Below are positions 1 to 12,729 of a DNA stretch of 64,000 nt, in pieces (position 1 is the stretch's first letter; each line of letters begins with the position of its first letter). The DNA is taken from positions 1-64,000 of the forward strand of contig NZ_UFTA01000002.1 in assembly GCF_900445265.1 (NCBI RefSeq), given 5' to 3'. The DNA comes from Anaerococcus octavius (lineage in GTDB: Bacteria; Bacillota; Clostridia; Tissierellales; Peptoniphilaceae). The notes below the pieces were generated by a model. It made no database searches and was not told where the DNA came from. It saw only the letters and a program-made list of their open reading frames with translations. Made by a program: the position numbers and the translations under genes.

Positions 1-1998
1 ATGGCAAAGTGGGAGATATTAAACATTGACCCTTGGATAAAAGACTATGAAGATGATATAAATCTAAGAATGAGCGAGTATGAAAAAGCGAAAAATAGAC
101 TCATAGGAGAGGGTCAAACTCTCTCTGACTTTGCCAATGCCCACCATTACTATGGCTTTCATAAAACTAAAACGGGCTGGATTTACAGAGAGTGGGCACC
201 AACTGCAGATGGTCTTTACCTAATCGGTGACTTTAACGATTGGGATAGGCATGCCCACCCTATGAAAAAAATAAATGATGAAGACTGGGAAATATCTATA
301 AAAGGTATTAAAACCATTCCGCACGGGTCTCGCTTAAAAGTTTTAGTAGATGCCAATGGCAAGATTTCTGATAGAATACCTCTTTTTGCTAAAAGGGTGG
401 AAAGAGATGAAAATGGAGACTTTGCAGCTGTTATGTACAATCCTCGCTCTAAATTTAAATGGAGTGATGCTGACTTTAAAATTAAAAATGACGATTTATT
501 AGTATATGAAGCTCACATAGGCATGGCAGGAGAAGAGGGCAAGGTTTCTACTTATAGAGAATTTGAAAAAAATATTTTGCCAAGGATAAAAAAAGCGGGA
601 TATAATACTGTTCAATTAATGGCCATAGCCGAGCACCCATACTATGGGTCTTTTGGCTACCAAGTAAGCAACTTTTATGCACCTAGTTCTTGGTATGGAG
701 AAATCAACGATTTAAAATCATTGGTAAATACTGCTCACGAGATGGGGTTAAATGTAATTATGGACTTAGTTCATTCCCATGCTGTAAAAAATACTATTGA
801 GGGCATCAATGAATTTGATGGCACGGATTACCAATTTTTCCATCAAGGAGAAAATGGCAATCATCCAGATTGGGATAGCAAGTTATTTGACTATGCAAAA
901 CCTGGAGTTGCTCACTTTTTACTTTCAAATGTAAAATATTGGCTAGAAGAATTTCACTTTGATGGCTTTAGATTTGATGGGGTTACATCAATGATTTACA
1001 AAAATCACGGTCGAGGAATAAGTTTTGATCATTACGATAAATATTTTTCTATGAATACTGATATAGAAGCTATAAATTATTTGCAAATGGCTAACGAGCT
1101 CGCTCGTGAGGTAAAAGAGGATGTAATTACCATTGCAGAAGATATGTCAGCAATGCCTGGTATGTGCCTTCCAATTTCCAAAGGTGGCATTGGTTTTGAC
1201 TATCGTTTAGCTATGGGTATGCCAGATTTTTGGGAACGTACTTTAAAAAAACGTGACGAAGACTGGGATTTATCAAATATGTGGTATGAATTATCCACCC
1301 ACCGCCCAGAAGAAAGACGTATTGCCTATGTAGAAAGCCACGATCAGGCTTTAGTAGGTTCAAAAACTATTATTTTCACCTTGGCTGACCAAGAAATGTA
1401 CTGGCATATGAATAAAGATGATGACAATTATATTGTAGAAAGAGCAATTGCCCTTCATAAAATGATACGATGGATTACAATTACTATGGGTTCTGATGGA
1501 TATTTGAACTTTATGGGCAATGAATTTGGTCATCCAGAATGGATAGATTTTCCTCGTGAAGGCAATGGATATTCATTTGATTATGCCAAACGTCAATGGT
1601 CACTTTTGGATAACAACAATCTTAAATATGAATATTTAGCAAATTTCGATAAGGAAATGCTTGGTTTTATAGAAAAATATAAGCAATTGGGCAATATGAT
1701 TTTTAGACTTTGGATAGATAATGATAGGAAAGTAATTGCCTATAGAAACAAAGATATAGTTTATATTTACAATTTCCATCCTACAAATTCTTATGATTCA
1801 TTTGCAGTACCTATCCATGACATGGGTAAATTTAAGGTGGTTATGGATACAGATGAAGTAAAATTTGGTGGCAAGGGACGTATTTCTCACGAATATATTT
1901 ACAATACAGAAAGATTAGCTGGCACTGACTATGATGGTATAAAAATCTATATTCCAGCAAGAACTGCCCTAGCTTTAGAAAAGTGTGATAATTTATGA
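1..1998 (+). CDS. glgB: 1,4-alpha-glucan branching enzyme (GH13)
   Basis: Forms alpha-1,6 branches in glycogen by cutting and re-attaching alpha-1,4 glucan chains in the cytoplasm. The 665-residue protein has an N-terminal CBM48-like region (REWAPTADGLYLIGDFNDW, about residues 63-82) and a GH13 barrel. The nucleophile is seen as D326 in DGFRFDG, the acid/base as E380 in IAEDMS, and the third acid as D448 in ESHDQA. Length and the short N-terminus fit the eukaryote-like GH13_8 branch of branching enzymes. The ATG lies exactly at base 1, so the ribosome binding site is outside the window, but the N-terminal sequence looks like a natural start. The stop overlaps the next gene (ATGA). No other glycogen genes are in the window. 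Confidence 0.93.
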   Translation: MAKWEILNIDPWIKDYEDDINLRMSEYEKAKNRLIGEGQTLSDFANAHHYYGFHKTKTGWIYREWAPTADGLYLIGDFNDWDRHAHPMKKINDEDWEISIKGIKTIPHGSRLKVLVDANGKISDRIPLFAKRVERDENGDFAAVMYNPRSKFKWSDADFKIKNDDLLVYEAHIGMAGEEGKVSTYREFEKNILPRIKKAGYNTVQLMAIAEHPYYGSFGYQVSNFYAPSSWYGEINDLKSLVNTAHEMGLNVIMDLVHSHAVKNTIEGINEFDGTDYQFFHQGENGNHPDWDSKLFDYAKPGVAHFLLSNVKYWLEEFHFDGFRFDGVTSMIYKNHGRGISFDHYDKYFSMNTDIEAINYLQMANELAREVKEDVITIAEDMSAMPGMCLPISKGGIGFDYRLAMGMPDFWERTLKKRDEDWDLSNMWYELSTHRPEERRIAYVESHDQALVGSKTIIFTLADQEMYWHMNKDDDNYIVERAIALHKMIRWITITMGSDGYLNFMGNEFGHPEWIDFPREGNGYSFDYAKRQWSLLDNNNLKYEYLANFDKEMLGFIEKYKQLGNMIFRLWIDNDRKVIAYRNKDIVYIYNFHPTNSYDSFAVPIHDMGKFKVVMDTDEVKFGGKGRISHEYIYNTERLAGTDYDGIKIYIPARTALALEKCDNL

Positions 1999-2477
1999 AA
2001 ATAATTTGCTTGGGAGACTCCTTTACTGAAGGATACTTAGTAGATAAGGGGTATACAGAATATTTAAAAGATGCAGGTCATCAAGTAATAAATTTAGGTA
2101 TAAATGGTGATAGAACTAGTGGTATGTTAGAAAGATTTGTCCCAGAAGTTTGTGATGTGCAAATAATATTTGGTGGAAGCAATGATACTTTTGATAATAT
2201 AAGTCCAGAAAATATTTTTGCTAATATAAAAGAAATTTTAAGTAAGTCTTTAGGGGAAAAAAATATAGTTATAATTCCTCCGTTGATGGAATTGGAATCG
2301 GCTTACCCAAGGTATGAAATAAACAATAGAACAATTAATGAACTGGGATATTTAATAAAAAGCTTAGATGTGTCAATAGTGGATGCAAGAAAAATTGAAC
2401 CGTCATATATAGACGGTCTTCACATGAGGCAGGATTTTCATAAAAAGTTAGCTGATGAAATATTACAAGCTATTTAA
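1995..2477 (+). CDS. SGNH/GDSL-family hydrolase
   Basis: A small (160 residues) esterase or lipase-like hydrolase of the SGNH family. Block I is GDSFTEG with the likely nucleophile S9, block II is around INGDRTSG, block III is GGSND, and block V is DGLHM near the C-terminus, supplying the Asp-His pair. It has no signal peptide, so it is probably cytoplasmic. Its start overlaps the glgB stop by four bases, which implies translational coupling, and a terminator follows at once. The substrate cannot be told from sequence. Family members remove acetyl or acyl groups from sugars and lipids, so a link to polysaccharide is possible but unproven. Confidence 0.85.
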   Translation: MKIICLGDSFTEGYLVDKGYTEYLKDAGHQVINLGINGDRTSGMLERFVPEVCDVQIIFGGSNDTFDNISPENIFANIKEILSKSLGEKNIVIIPPLMELESAYPRYEINNRTINELGYLIKSLDVSIVDARKIEPSYIDGLHMRQDFHKKLADEILQAI

Positions 2478-2507
2478 AACACAAGAACTATAATTCTTGT
2501 GTTTTTT
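2477..2507 (+). terminator. Rho-independent terminator after the glgB-SGNH operon
   Basis: A perfect 10-bp stem (AACACAAGAA / TTCTTGTGTT) with a 6-nt loop is followed by a T run directly after the hydrolase stop codon. Confidence 0.85.
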
Positions 2508-2566
2508 GATGGAAAAAAATAAAATCCATTATAAAATATATGGTATAAACAAAAAAAGGAGGAATA

Positions 2567-3418
2567 ATGCCGGATATTAATGTAAACCAGTTAACAAAGA
2601 CCAATATATTGAAAGATATTATAATAATATTAATAATTTTGGTTCTTAGCAAAATATTACTAGAAGCTATGTCCCATTTTATAAGCAAAGCATTTTCTGA
2701 TAAGATGGATGAAGACGGATATAGAAAAGTAAGAATAGAAACCTTAAGCAAAAATTTATATACAGTTATTCGCTTTATAGTAGGATTTATTATAGTAATG
2801 ATTATCCTAGATATGATAGGAATAAATACAAGGTCAATCATAGCTACTGCAGGGATAGGTGGTGTTGCCATTGCCTTTGGTGCTCAAACTTTGGTAAAGG
2901 ATATAGTTACTGGAATAATAATCATAGTAGATGATACCTTTAGAGTAGGGGATTGGATAATAGCAGGTGGTGTTGAGGGTACAGTAGAAACACTAGGTAT
3001 GCGTCATACAAAAATCAGAGATTATGATGGATCCCTACATACCATTCCAAACTCTCAAATAAGCACAGTACAAAATTTAAATAGTGGTCCTATCAAATTT
3101 GATTGTGATATATATTTATCCTATGAAGTAAAATTTGAAGAAGTACTTGATATAGTAGACTCAGTATCAAAAAGACTAAAAGAAGAAAAAGACTTAAGCA
3201 AATATATTATAGAAGATGTAAGTTTGTTTGGAATAATGGAAATAAAAGAAACATCCTATCTAGCAAGAACTACAGCTGTTGCAGTACCAGGTCACCAATG
3301 GGCTCTAGCTAGAAGAGAAAGAAAACTGATAATAGATGAAATATACAAAAGAGGTCTAAGCCCAAGTATACAAGTGGTATCACTAAGCAATGGAAAGGAA
3401 GTAAATGAAGAAATATAA
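2567..3418 (+). CDS. mscS: Small-conductance mechanosensitive channel (MscS family)
   Basis: A membrane channel that opens when membrane tension rises and releases solutes during osmotic downshock. The 283-residue protein has three predicted membrane segments (about residues 17-37, 64-85 and 88-113). The third is the glycine/alanine-rich pore helix (GIGGVAIAFGAQTLVKD), followed by the beta domain signature DDTFRVGDW and a C-terminal alpha/beta vestibule. Length matches the E. coli MscS class. A strong AGGAGG site lies seven bases upstream of the ATG. The end overlaps the DUF951 gene by 14 bases, a pairing that is common in Firmicutes. Confidence 0.92.
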   Translation: MPDINVNQLTKTNILKDIIIILIILVLSKILLEAMSHFISKAFSDKMDEDGYRKVRIETLSKNLYTVIRFIVGFIIVMIILDMIGINTRSIIATAGIGGVAIAFGAQTLVKDIVTGIIIIVDDTFRVGDWIIAGGVEGTVETLGMRHTKIRDYDGSLHTIPNSQISTVQNLNSGPIKFDCDIYLSYEVKFEEVLDIVDSVSKRLKEEKDLSKYIIEDVSLFGIMEIKETSYLARTTAVAVPGHQWALARRERKLIIDEIYKRGLSPSIQVVSLSNGKEVNEEI

Positions 3419-3638
3419 AAAATCAGACATAATAAGCCTTAAAAAGGGACATCCATGTGGAGAAAATAAATGGGAAATAGAACGTATGGGTGCAGATATG
3501 AAAATAAAGTGTTTAGGTTGTGGCAAGTCAATCTGGCTAAAACGCATAGACTTTGATAAAAAGATAAGAAAAATACAAAACAAAGATGGAAAAATGGTTT
3601 CAATAGTAAACTATGATCCAGAAGAAGAAAAAAATTAA
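3405..3638 (+). CDS. DUF951 domain protein
   Basis: A 77-residue protein of the DUF951 family, recognised from KKGHPCGENKWEIERMGAD and KCLGCGKSIWL. The CG and CLGCG pairs look like a small zinc or nucleic-acid binding knuckle. No function is established for the family. It overlaps the mscS 3' end and has its own AAAGGAAG binding site inside mscS, so the two are co-transcribed. It is the last gene before the rRNA promoters, and no clear terminator is seen before them. Confidence 0.85.
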   Translation: MKKYKKSDIISLKKGHPCGENKWEIERMGADMKIKCLGCGKSIWLKRIDFDKKIRKIQNKDGKMVSIVNYDPEEEKN

Positions 3639-3646
3639 AAAAAGTA

Positions 3647-3674
3647 TTGACAATATTTTTATCTTATGTATAAT
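3647..3674 (+). promoter_or_regulatory. rRNA operon promoter P1
   Basis: Consensus -35 TTGACA (3647-3652) and -10 TATAAT (3669-3674) with a 16-bp spacer, about 520 bases upstream of 16S. Confidence 0.8.
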
Positions 3675-3730
3675 AGAAAAAGTCAGCACCAAGAGTGGTC
3701 AAGAAAAATTAAAATAAAATAAAAAAACTC

Positions 3731-3760
3731 TTGACAAGCAATCAAAAAGGTGATAGACTA
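3731..3760 (+). promoter_or_regulatory. rRNA operon promoter P2
   Basis: TTGACA (3731-3736), 17-bp spacer, TAGACT (3754-3759), followed by ATATAAAGTCG. It shares its -10 block and downstream sequence with P3, which suggests that the promoter was duplicated. Confidence 0.75.
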
Positions 3761-3826
3761 TATAAAGTCGATACAGTTAATTTGTAAATGCCGAGTAAAC
3801 TTTTTGTAAAAAACTTATAAAAAGAT

Positions 3827-3856
3827 TTGACAAAGCGAAAATTAAGTGGTAGACTA
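3827..3856 (+). promoter_or_regulatory. rRNA operon promoter P3
   Basis: TTGACA (3827-3832), 17-bp spacer, TAGACT (3850-3855), followed by ATAAAAGTCG. Near-copy of P2 located 96 bases upstream. Confidence 0.75.
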
Positions 3857-4195
3857 TAAAAGTCGTTACAAACAAACGACACAATGAACCAGATGTTTAA
3901 AGCAAACATCTAAAATGAAATTTAATATCAATGATTATGTAAACAAAAAACATAATCAACCTATCAATAAATAACTAATAAGTTATTGACAACTTTAACC
4001 AAGTTGATTTCTTTAAGGATGATTAATAGGCCAGTCCGGCCAGAAGAGGACCCTCCACGGAGTGGTCGCAGGACGGAACGGCCGAGAAATAAATCACGCA
4101 TTGATTATTAAGATCAGTGTAAATGAAAAGAGCTTGAATCAAAAAGCTTTTATGAACAAAAGATAAACTACATTAGTAAAATGTAGAAAAATATT
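3857..4195 (+). other. 16S leader with RNase III-type processing arm and a GC-rich repeat
   Basis: No gene is present. Bases 3916-3940 are complementary, apart from a 4-nt bulge, to 5794-5822 downstream of 16S, so the two would form the long stem that frees pre-16S. The same arm (3933-3940) can instead pair locally with 3950-3957. Bases 4029-4087 hold a GC-rich palindromic repeat related to copies at 10201, 11748 and 47190. Confidence 0.7.
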
Positions 4196-5729
<1,534 letters not shown>

Positions 5730-5864
5730 ATTGAGGAAACGACACGTCGTTTCCTCAACGAAGAACATTTAAAAGTTCTTGTTAGAAATACAGACATAAT
5801 CATTGATATAAATTAAATTTCAATAATCCACTATATAATATAAAATAATATAAATAGTAAATAT

Positions 5865-5940
5865 GGGGATATAGCTCAGTTGGGAGAGCACCTGCCTTGC
5901 ACGCAGGGGGTCAAGAGTTCGAATCTCTTTATCTCCACCA
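5865..5940 (+). tRNA. tRNA-Ala(TGC) in the 16S-23S spacer
   Basis: A 76-nt cloverleaf with anticodon TGC, GGTTCGAATC-type T arm (AGTTCGAATCT) and encoded CCA. It is the only tRNA in the spacer; the tRNA-Ile(GAT) often found beside it is instead in the downstream array. Confidence 0.95.
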
Positions 5941-6298
5941 TAATGACCTATCACCATTTGCAAATCAAATGGAATGAAGGTCAGACGTCGCGGCGCTTTA
6001 AAGTTGTTTACAACTTTGTCAGCAAGCCGACGAGTTTGGCTGAAAGATATGGTCATTAATATAGTAGTTTCTAAGCTTTACAAATAAACTTACGAAATCT
6101 ACGACGCTAATAGTATGGATGATTAATCCGTATATTAGAAAAAAAATGAACCACTTAAACTGAAGCAAAATAGTACAAACAAGTACTAGCGTTATTTTGT
6201 CTCTGCCATTAAAAATGACAGAATTCAAAATAATTCGAAATCAAAGATTTCGAACTCACTCAGTATAAGCTGAAAATTAAATAGCAAACAATATTTCC
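5941..6298 (+). other. 16S-23S spacer with hairpins and 23S processing arm
   Basis: No gene. It contains several local hairpins (AAAGTTGTTTACAACTTT near 6000; CAGCAAGCC/GGCTG near 6020-6045). Its end (6278-6306) pairs almost perfectly with 9457-9486 beyond 23S, which gives the pre-23S processing stem. Confidence 0.65.
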
Positions 6299-9464
<3,166 letters not shown>

Positions 9465-9503
9465 TGGAAATATTGTCTGCTATTTATAGGTTCAAAATAG
9501 AAT

Positions 9504-9617
9504 ATGGTGATAATGGCATGAGTGATACACCTGTTCCCATACCGAACACAGAAGTTAAGCCTCATTACGCTGATGGTACTCGGAGGGTGACCTCCCGGTA
9601 GAGTAAGAAATCGCCAA
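9504..9617 (+). rRNA. 5S ribosomal RNA
   Basis: About 114 nt, with the conserved CCCATACCGAACACAGAAGTTAAG segment (9536-9559 region) and pairing TGGTGAT...ATCGCCA ends. It lies 40 nt after 23S. Confidence 0.93.
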
Positions 9618-9629
9618 ACATCTAATAAC

Positions 9630-9650
9630 TGCTAGCCACATTGGCTAGCA
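9630..9650 (+). other. Hairpin after 5S
   Basis: Perfect 9-bp stem TGCTAGCCA / TGGCTAGCA with a 3-nt loop. No T run follows, so it may be a processing or weak pause signal instead of a full terminator, which would let transcription continue into the tRNA genes. Confidence 0.5.
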
Positions 9651-9692
9651 AGCTATTAAATGTATTTTAAGTAAGTTAAGAAGTATTAATAT

Positions 9693-9767
9693 GCTTAGGT
9701 AGCTCAATGGTGGAGCACCCGGCTGTTAACCGGTAGGTTGTGGGTTCGAGTCCCACCCTGAGCGCCA
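9693..9767 (+). tRNA. tRNA-Asn(GTT)
   Basis: 75-nt cloverleaf, anticodon GTT, acceptor GCTTAGG/CCTGAGC, encoded CCA. First gene of the array after 5S. Confidence 0.95.
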
Positions 9768-9863
9768 AATTAGAACTTAAATAGCTGGATATTTTACAAT
9801 TAATGTAATTATTCTATAATAAAATTTAAGCACTAATATGCCAGGTAGATATATAATATTTAT

Positions 9864-9952
9864 GCCGGGGTGGCGGAACTGGCAGACGCACAGGACTTAA
9901 AATCCTGCGATGGTCAAACATCGTACCGGTTCGATTCCGGTCCTCGGCACCA
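9864..9952 (+). tRNA. tRNA-Leu(TAA)
   Basis: 89-nt class II tRNA with long variable arm, anticodon TAA, encoded CCA. Confidence 0.95.
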
Positions 9953-9977
9953 ACTTATTCGGTTATAAACTGTATAT

Positions 9978-10054
<77 letters not shown>

Positions 10055-10073
10055 ATATTTTTTTAAAAAAGGC

Positions 10074-10102
10074 TTGCATTAAAGTTTGATTTATGATATA
10101 CT
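10074..10102 (+). promoter_or_regulatory. Promoter inside the tRNA array, before tRNA-Glu
   Basis: TTGCAT (10074-10079), 17-bp spacer, TATACT (10097-10102), 20 bases before tRNA-Glu. It suggests that the array is not one transcript. Confidence 0.65.
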
Positions 10103-10121
10103 TGTTAAGTCGTTTCAATAA

Positions 10122-10196
10122 GGCCCTATGGTCAAGCGGTTAAGACACCACCCTTTCACGGTGGTATCCCGGGTTCGAATCCCGGTAGGGTCACCA
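10122..10196 (+). tRNA. tRNA-Glu(TTC)
   Basis: 75-nt cloverleaf, anticodon TTC, encoded CCA. Confidence 0.95.
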
Positions 10197-10200
10197 CAAA

Positions 10201-10272
10201 GCAAGTCCCTCCGATTCATGGAGGAGTCGTGCAACAGCACGAAATACCGCAGGACGAAGTCCGAGGACTACA
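10201..10272 (+). repeat. GC-rich palindromic repeat between tRNA-Glu and tRNA-Val
   Basis: Shares the block GGAGGAxTCGTG...CAGCACGAAATA.CCG.AGG with 11761-11800 and contains small hairpins (CGTGCAACAGCACG; GGACGAAGTCC). It is markedly richer in GC than surrounding spacers. Confidence 0.6.
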
Positions 10273-10298
10273 AAAAGTTCTGTGAGTATTGTCTATAT

Positions 10299-10374
10299 GG
10301 AAGTATAGCTCAGTTGGGAGAGCATCTGCCTTACAAGCAGGGGGTCACAGGTTCGAGCCCTGTTACTTCCACCA
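10299..10374 (+). tRNA. tRNA-Val(TAC)
   Basis: 76-nt cloverleaf, anticodon TAC, encoded CCA. Confidence 0.95.
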
Positions 10375-10412
10375 TTTAAAGCTTGCTATTATATAAATGA
10401 AATTATTTTTAT

Positions 10413-10489
10413 GGCTTGGTAGTTCAGCTGGTTAGAATGCCGCCCTGTCACGGCGGAGGTCGTGGGTTCGAATCCCATCCAAGTCGCCA
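10413..10489 (+). tRNA. tRNA-Asp(GTC)
   Basis: 77-nt cloverleaf, anticodon GTC, encoded CCA. The discriminator base is G, which matters for reading the T-box at 21188. Confidence 0.95.
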
Positions 10490-10515
10490 TTTGGATTGCG
10501 ATAGTGATCCAATAT

Positions 10516-10591
10516 GCTGATGTAGCTCAATTGGCAGAGCAATTGATTTGTAATCAATAGGTTGTAGGTTCAAGTCCTATCATCAGCTCCA
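10516..10591 (+). tRNA. tRNA-Thr(TGT)
   Basis: 76-nt cloverleaf, anticodon TGT, encoded CCA. Confidence 0.95.
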
Positions 10592-10638
10592 ATTAAGCTT
10601 ATTATATAAGTAATAATAGCTTTTAAATAAAAAAATAT

Positions 10639-10724
10639 GGGGATGTTCCAGAGTTGGCCAAATGGGACGGACTGTAAATCCGTTAGCTTTGCTTTCAGTG
10701 GTTCGAATCCGCTCATCCCCACCA
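10639..10724 (+). tRNA. tRNA-Tyr(GTA)
   Basis: 86-nt class II tRNA, anticodon GTA, encoded CCA. Confidence 0.95.
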
Positions 10725-10778
10725 TTTAAATTTTGGGATTACATACTAGATAAATTTTACCATTATGATCCGCATAAT

Positions 10779-10852
10779 GCGGGTGTAGCTCAGTGGTAGA
10801 GCCCCAGCCTTCCAAGCTGGTTGCGAGGGTTCGATTCCCTTCACCCGCTCCA
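10779..10852 (+). tRNA. tRNA-Gly(TCC)
   Basis: 74-nt cloverleaf, anticodon TCC, encoded CCA. Only one base separates it from tRNA-Arg. Confidence 0.95.
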
Positions 10853-10853
10853 T

Positions 10854-10930
<77 letters not shown>

Positions 10931-10977
10931 CAAATGAATCTTATTAAAAGATTTATTAAAAAACCTTACAAAAAAAT

Positions 10978-11006
10978 TTGGTTATTTTATAAAAGTGTGG
11001 TATAAT
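10978..11006 (+). promoter_or_regulatory. Promoter before tRNA-Gln
   Basis: TTGGTT (10978-10983), 17-bp spacer and an extended -10, TGG-TATAAT (11001-11006). A second internal start for the tRNA array. Confidence 0.7.
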
Positions 11007-11037
11007 ATATCTTGTTACTGCACAAAACAATTACTAT

Positions 11038-11113
11038 TGGGATATAGCCAAGTCGGTAAGGCACCAGACTTTGACTCTGGTATGCGTAGGTTCGAGTCCT
11101 GCTATCCCAGCCA
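11038..11113 (+). tRNA. tRNA-Gln(TTG)
   Basis: 76-nt cloverleaf, anticodon TTG, encoded CCA. Confidence 0.95.
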
Positions 11114-11117
11114 ATAT

Positions 11118-11193
11118 GATCCATTAGCTCAGCCGGTAGAGCACCTGACTTTTAATCAGGGTGTCCGGAGTTCGAATCTCCGATGGGTCACCA
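11118..11193 (+). tRNA. tRNA-Lys(TTT)
   Basis: 76-nt cloverleaf, anticodon TTT, encoded CCA, four bases after tRNA-Gln. Confidence 0.95.
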
Positions 11194-11202
11194 AATTAGA
11201 AA

Positions 11203-11226
11203 AGCCTATTTCTTTTGAGATAGGCT
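11203..11226 (+). terminator. Possible terminator hairpin after tRNA-Lys
   Basis: AGCCTAT / ATAGGCT stem with a 10-nt loop. The following T content is weak, so termination is uncertain. Confidence 0.4.
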
Positions 11227-11334
11227 AATCTAATACAAATTAATAGGCGAAAGTCAATTGAATTGGCTTTTAGATTCTTAGCCATTTGATTACTTACAAT
11301 ATAATATTTAAATCTTATACATATAAGTACATAT

Positions 11335-11425
11335 GGAGAGGTACCGAAGCGGTCATAACGGGGCGGTCTTGAAAACCGTTAGAGTCTTTCGGCTCACAAG
11401 GGTTCGAATCCCTTCCTCTCCGCCA
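11335..11425 (+). tRNA. tRNA-Ser(TGA)
   Basis: 91-nt class II tRNA with long variable arm, anticodon TGA, encoded CCA. Confidence 0.95.
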
Positions 11426-11506
11426 AATAGCAAAAGCGGCTATTAAAGAATAATCTATTCTTTAATTATGTGACCAATAATTGGTCGCTGAGCGAAAACT
11501 CAAAAT

Positions 11507-11600
11507 GGAGAAGTACTCAAGTGGCTGAAGAGGCTCCCCTGCTAAGGGAGTAGATCCTTTCAAAAGGGATGCGAGGGTTCAAATCCCTCCTTCTCCGCCA
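11507..11600 (+). tRNA. tRNA-Ser(GCT)
   Basis: 94-nt class II tRNA, anticodon GCT, encoded CCA. Confidence 0.95.
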
Positions 11601-11612
11601 AATTAATAGTTT

Positions 11613-11688
<76 letters not shown>

Positions 11689-11747
11689 ATAAAATCAGTG
11701 CGGTTCATGGAGTTCATTCCATTAAATAGTAACCGTAAGCGAAATTA

Positions 11748-11828
11748 GCCTGTCCGGCTTAAGGAGGACTCGTGTATCAGCACGAAATAACCGAAGGTCC
11801 TAATGGACTGAGGACCCTCTATGGGGTC
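11748..11828 (+). repeat. GC-rich modular palindromic repeat
   Basis: Combines two modules seen elsewhere: GCCTGTCCGGCT followed by GGAGGACTCGTG...CAGCACGAAATAACCG (as at 10223 and 47226), then GAGGACCCTCTATGGGGTC (as GAGGACCCTCCACGGAGTGGTC-type copies at 4047 and 47241). Confidence 0.6.
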
Positions 11829-11838
11829 TTATTTTTTT
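11813..11838 (+). terminator. Terminator formed by the end of the repeat
   Basis: GACCC...GGGTC hairpin with a TTATTTTTTT tail, ending the tRNA segment before tRNA-Trp. Confidence 0.55.
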
Positions 11839-11847
11839 AAAAAATAT

Positions 11848-11923
11848 AGGGGAGTAGTTCAGTTGGTAGAACGTCGGTCTCCAAAACCGGATGTCGCGGG
11901 TTCAAGTCCTGTCTCCCCTGCCA
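11848..11923 (+). tRNA. tRNA-Trp(CCA)
   Basis: 76-nt cloverleaf, anticodon CCA, encoded 3' CCA. Confidence 0.95.
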
Positions 11924-11978
11924 ATATAAATTTTAGGATAGTAAAAAATAATTTGATATTATTATATGATGATTTTAT

Positions 11979-12055
<77 letters not shown>

Positions 12056-12181
12056 TAATGTTCTATCTATATTTTGTAAAAGAAATTTATAGGCGATAAA
12101 ACGTCGTTTCGTTTGAAAGCTGCATTTTAATTATGCAAGCAAGCGATGAAATACTTATATTATAATTATATATTATATTGG

Positions 12182-12258
12182 GGGCCTCTAGCTCAGTCGG
12201 TTAGAGCGCCCGGCTCATAACCGGTAGGTCCAGGGTTCGAGTCCCTGGAGGCCCACCA
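12182..12258 (+). tRNA. tRNA with CAT anticodon (elongator Met, or Ile2)
   Basis: 77-nt cloverleaf, acceptor GGGCCTC/GAGGCCC, encoded CCA, discriminator A. It lacks the initiator features of 9978-10054. CAT can be read as Met, or as Ile if the C34 is lysidine-modified; sequence alone does not settle this. Confidence 0.88.
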
Positions 12259-12262
12259 TACT

Positions 12263-12290
12263 AACATCCTTTTTAGGGTGTTTTTCTTTT
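12263..12290 (+). terminator. Terminator of the tRNA array
   Basis: AACATCCT / AGGGTGTT stem (one G-U pair), TTTT loop, then a T-rich tail. Confidence 0.8.
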
Positions 12291-12729
12291 GTCCATATTT
12301 ATTTCTTTGTATCAGAATGACTTATGAATATTTTATATTACTTATTTGAATTCGATTTGATTATCTTAAAAGCTTAAAGTATTTGAAGTTACACTAAAAA
12401 TTAATTTATAGGATTTAAAGTTATTTATAATCATCAAGTTTTTATTATATAAACTTGTTGTAATTCTAAGAAAACTTCAGTTGTTGACTAGATTTTTCAT
12501 TTTAGTAGGCTGTGTATTTTCGGAGTAAATGGCTTATTGGTACTTTTATTATCTTATAGTATTTAAGTTTCAGAGCTGATTTTGTTTTTTATTCCTATTA
12601 TCATATTTTTATTCTTAATAAATTAATATAAGATATCTAATGTAGATTTATGAAAAAGGCAGATAATATTTAATATAGTATTATAAAAATAAATTATTTA
12701 ATAAATTTATAAGGAGTAATAGGAGATAA
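12291..12729. other. AT-rich intergenic region, no gene seen
   Basis: About 440 bases, very AT-rich, with no convincing ORF, repeat or structured RNA. The folC ribosome binding site lies at its end (AAGGAG near 12710 and AGGAG near 12721). Confidence 0.6.
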
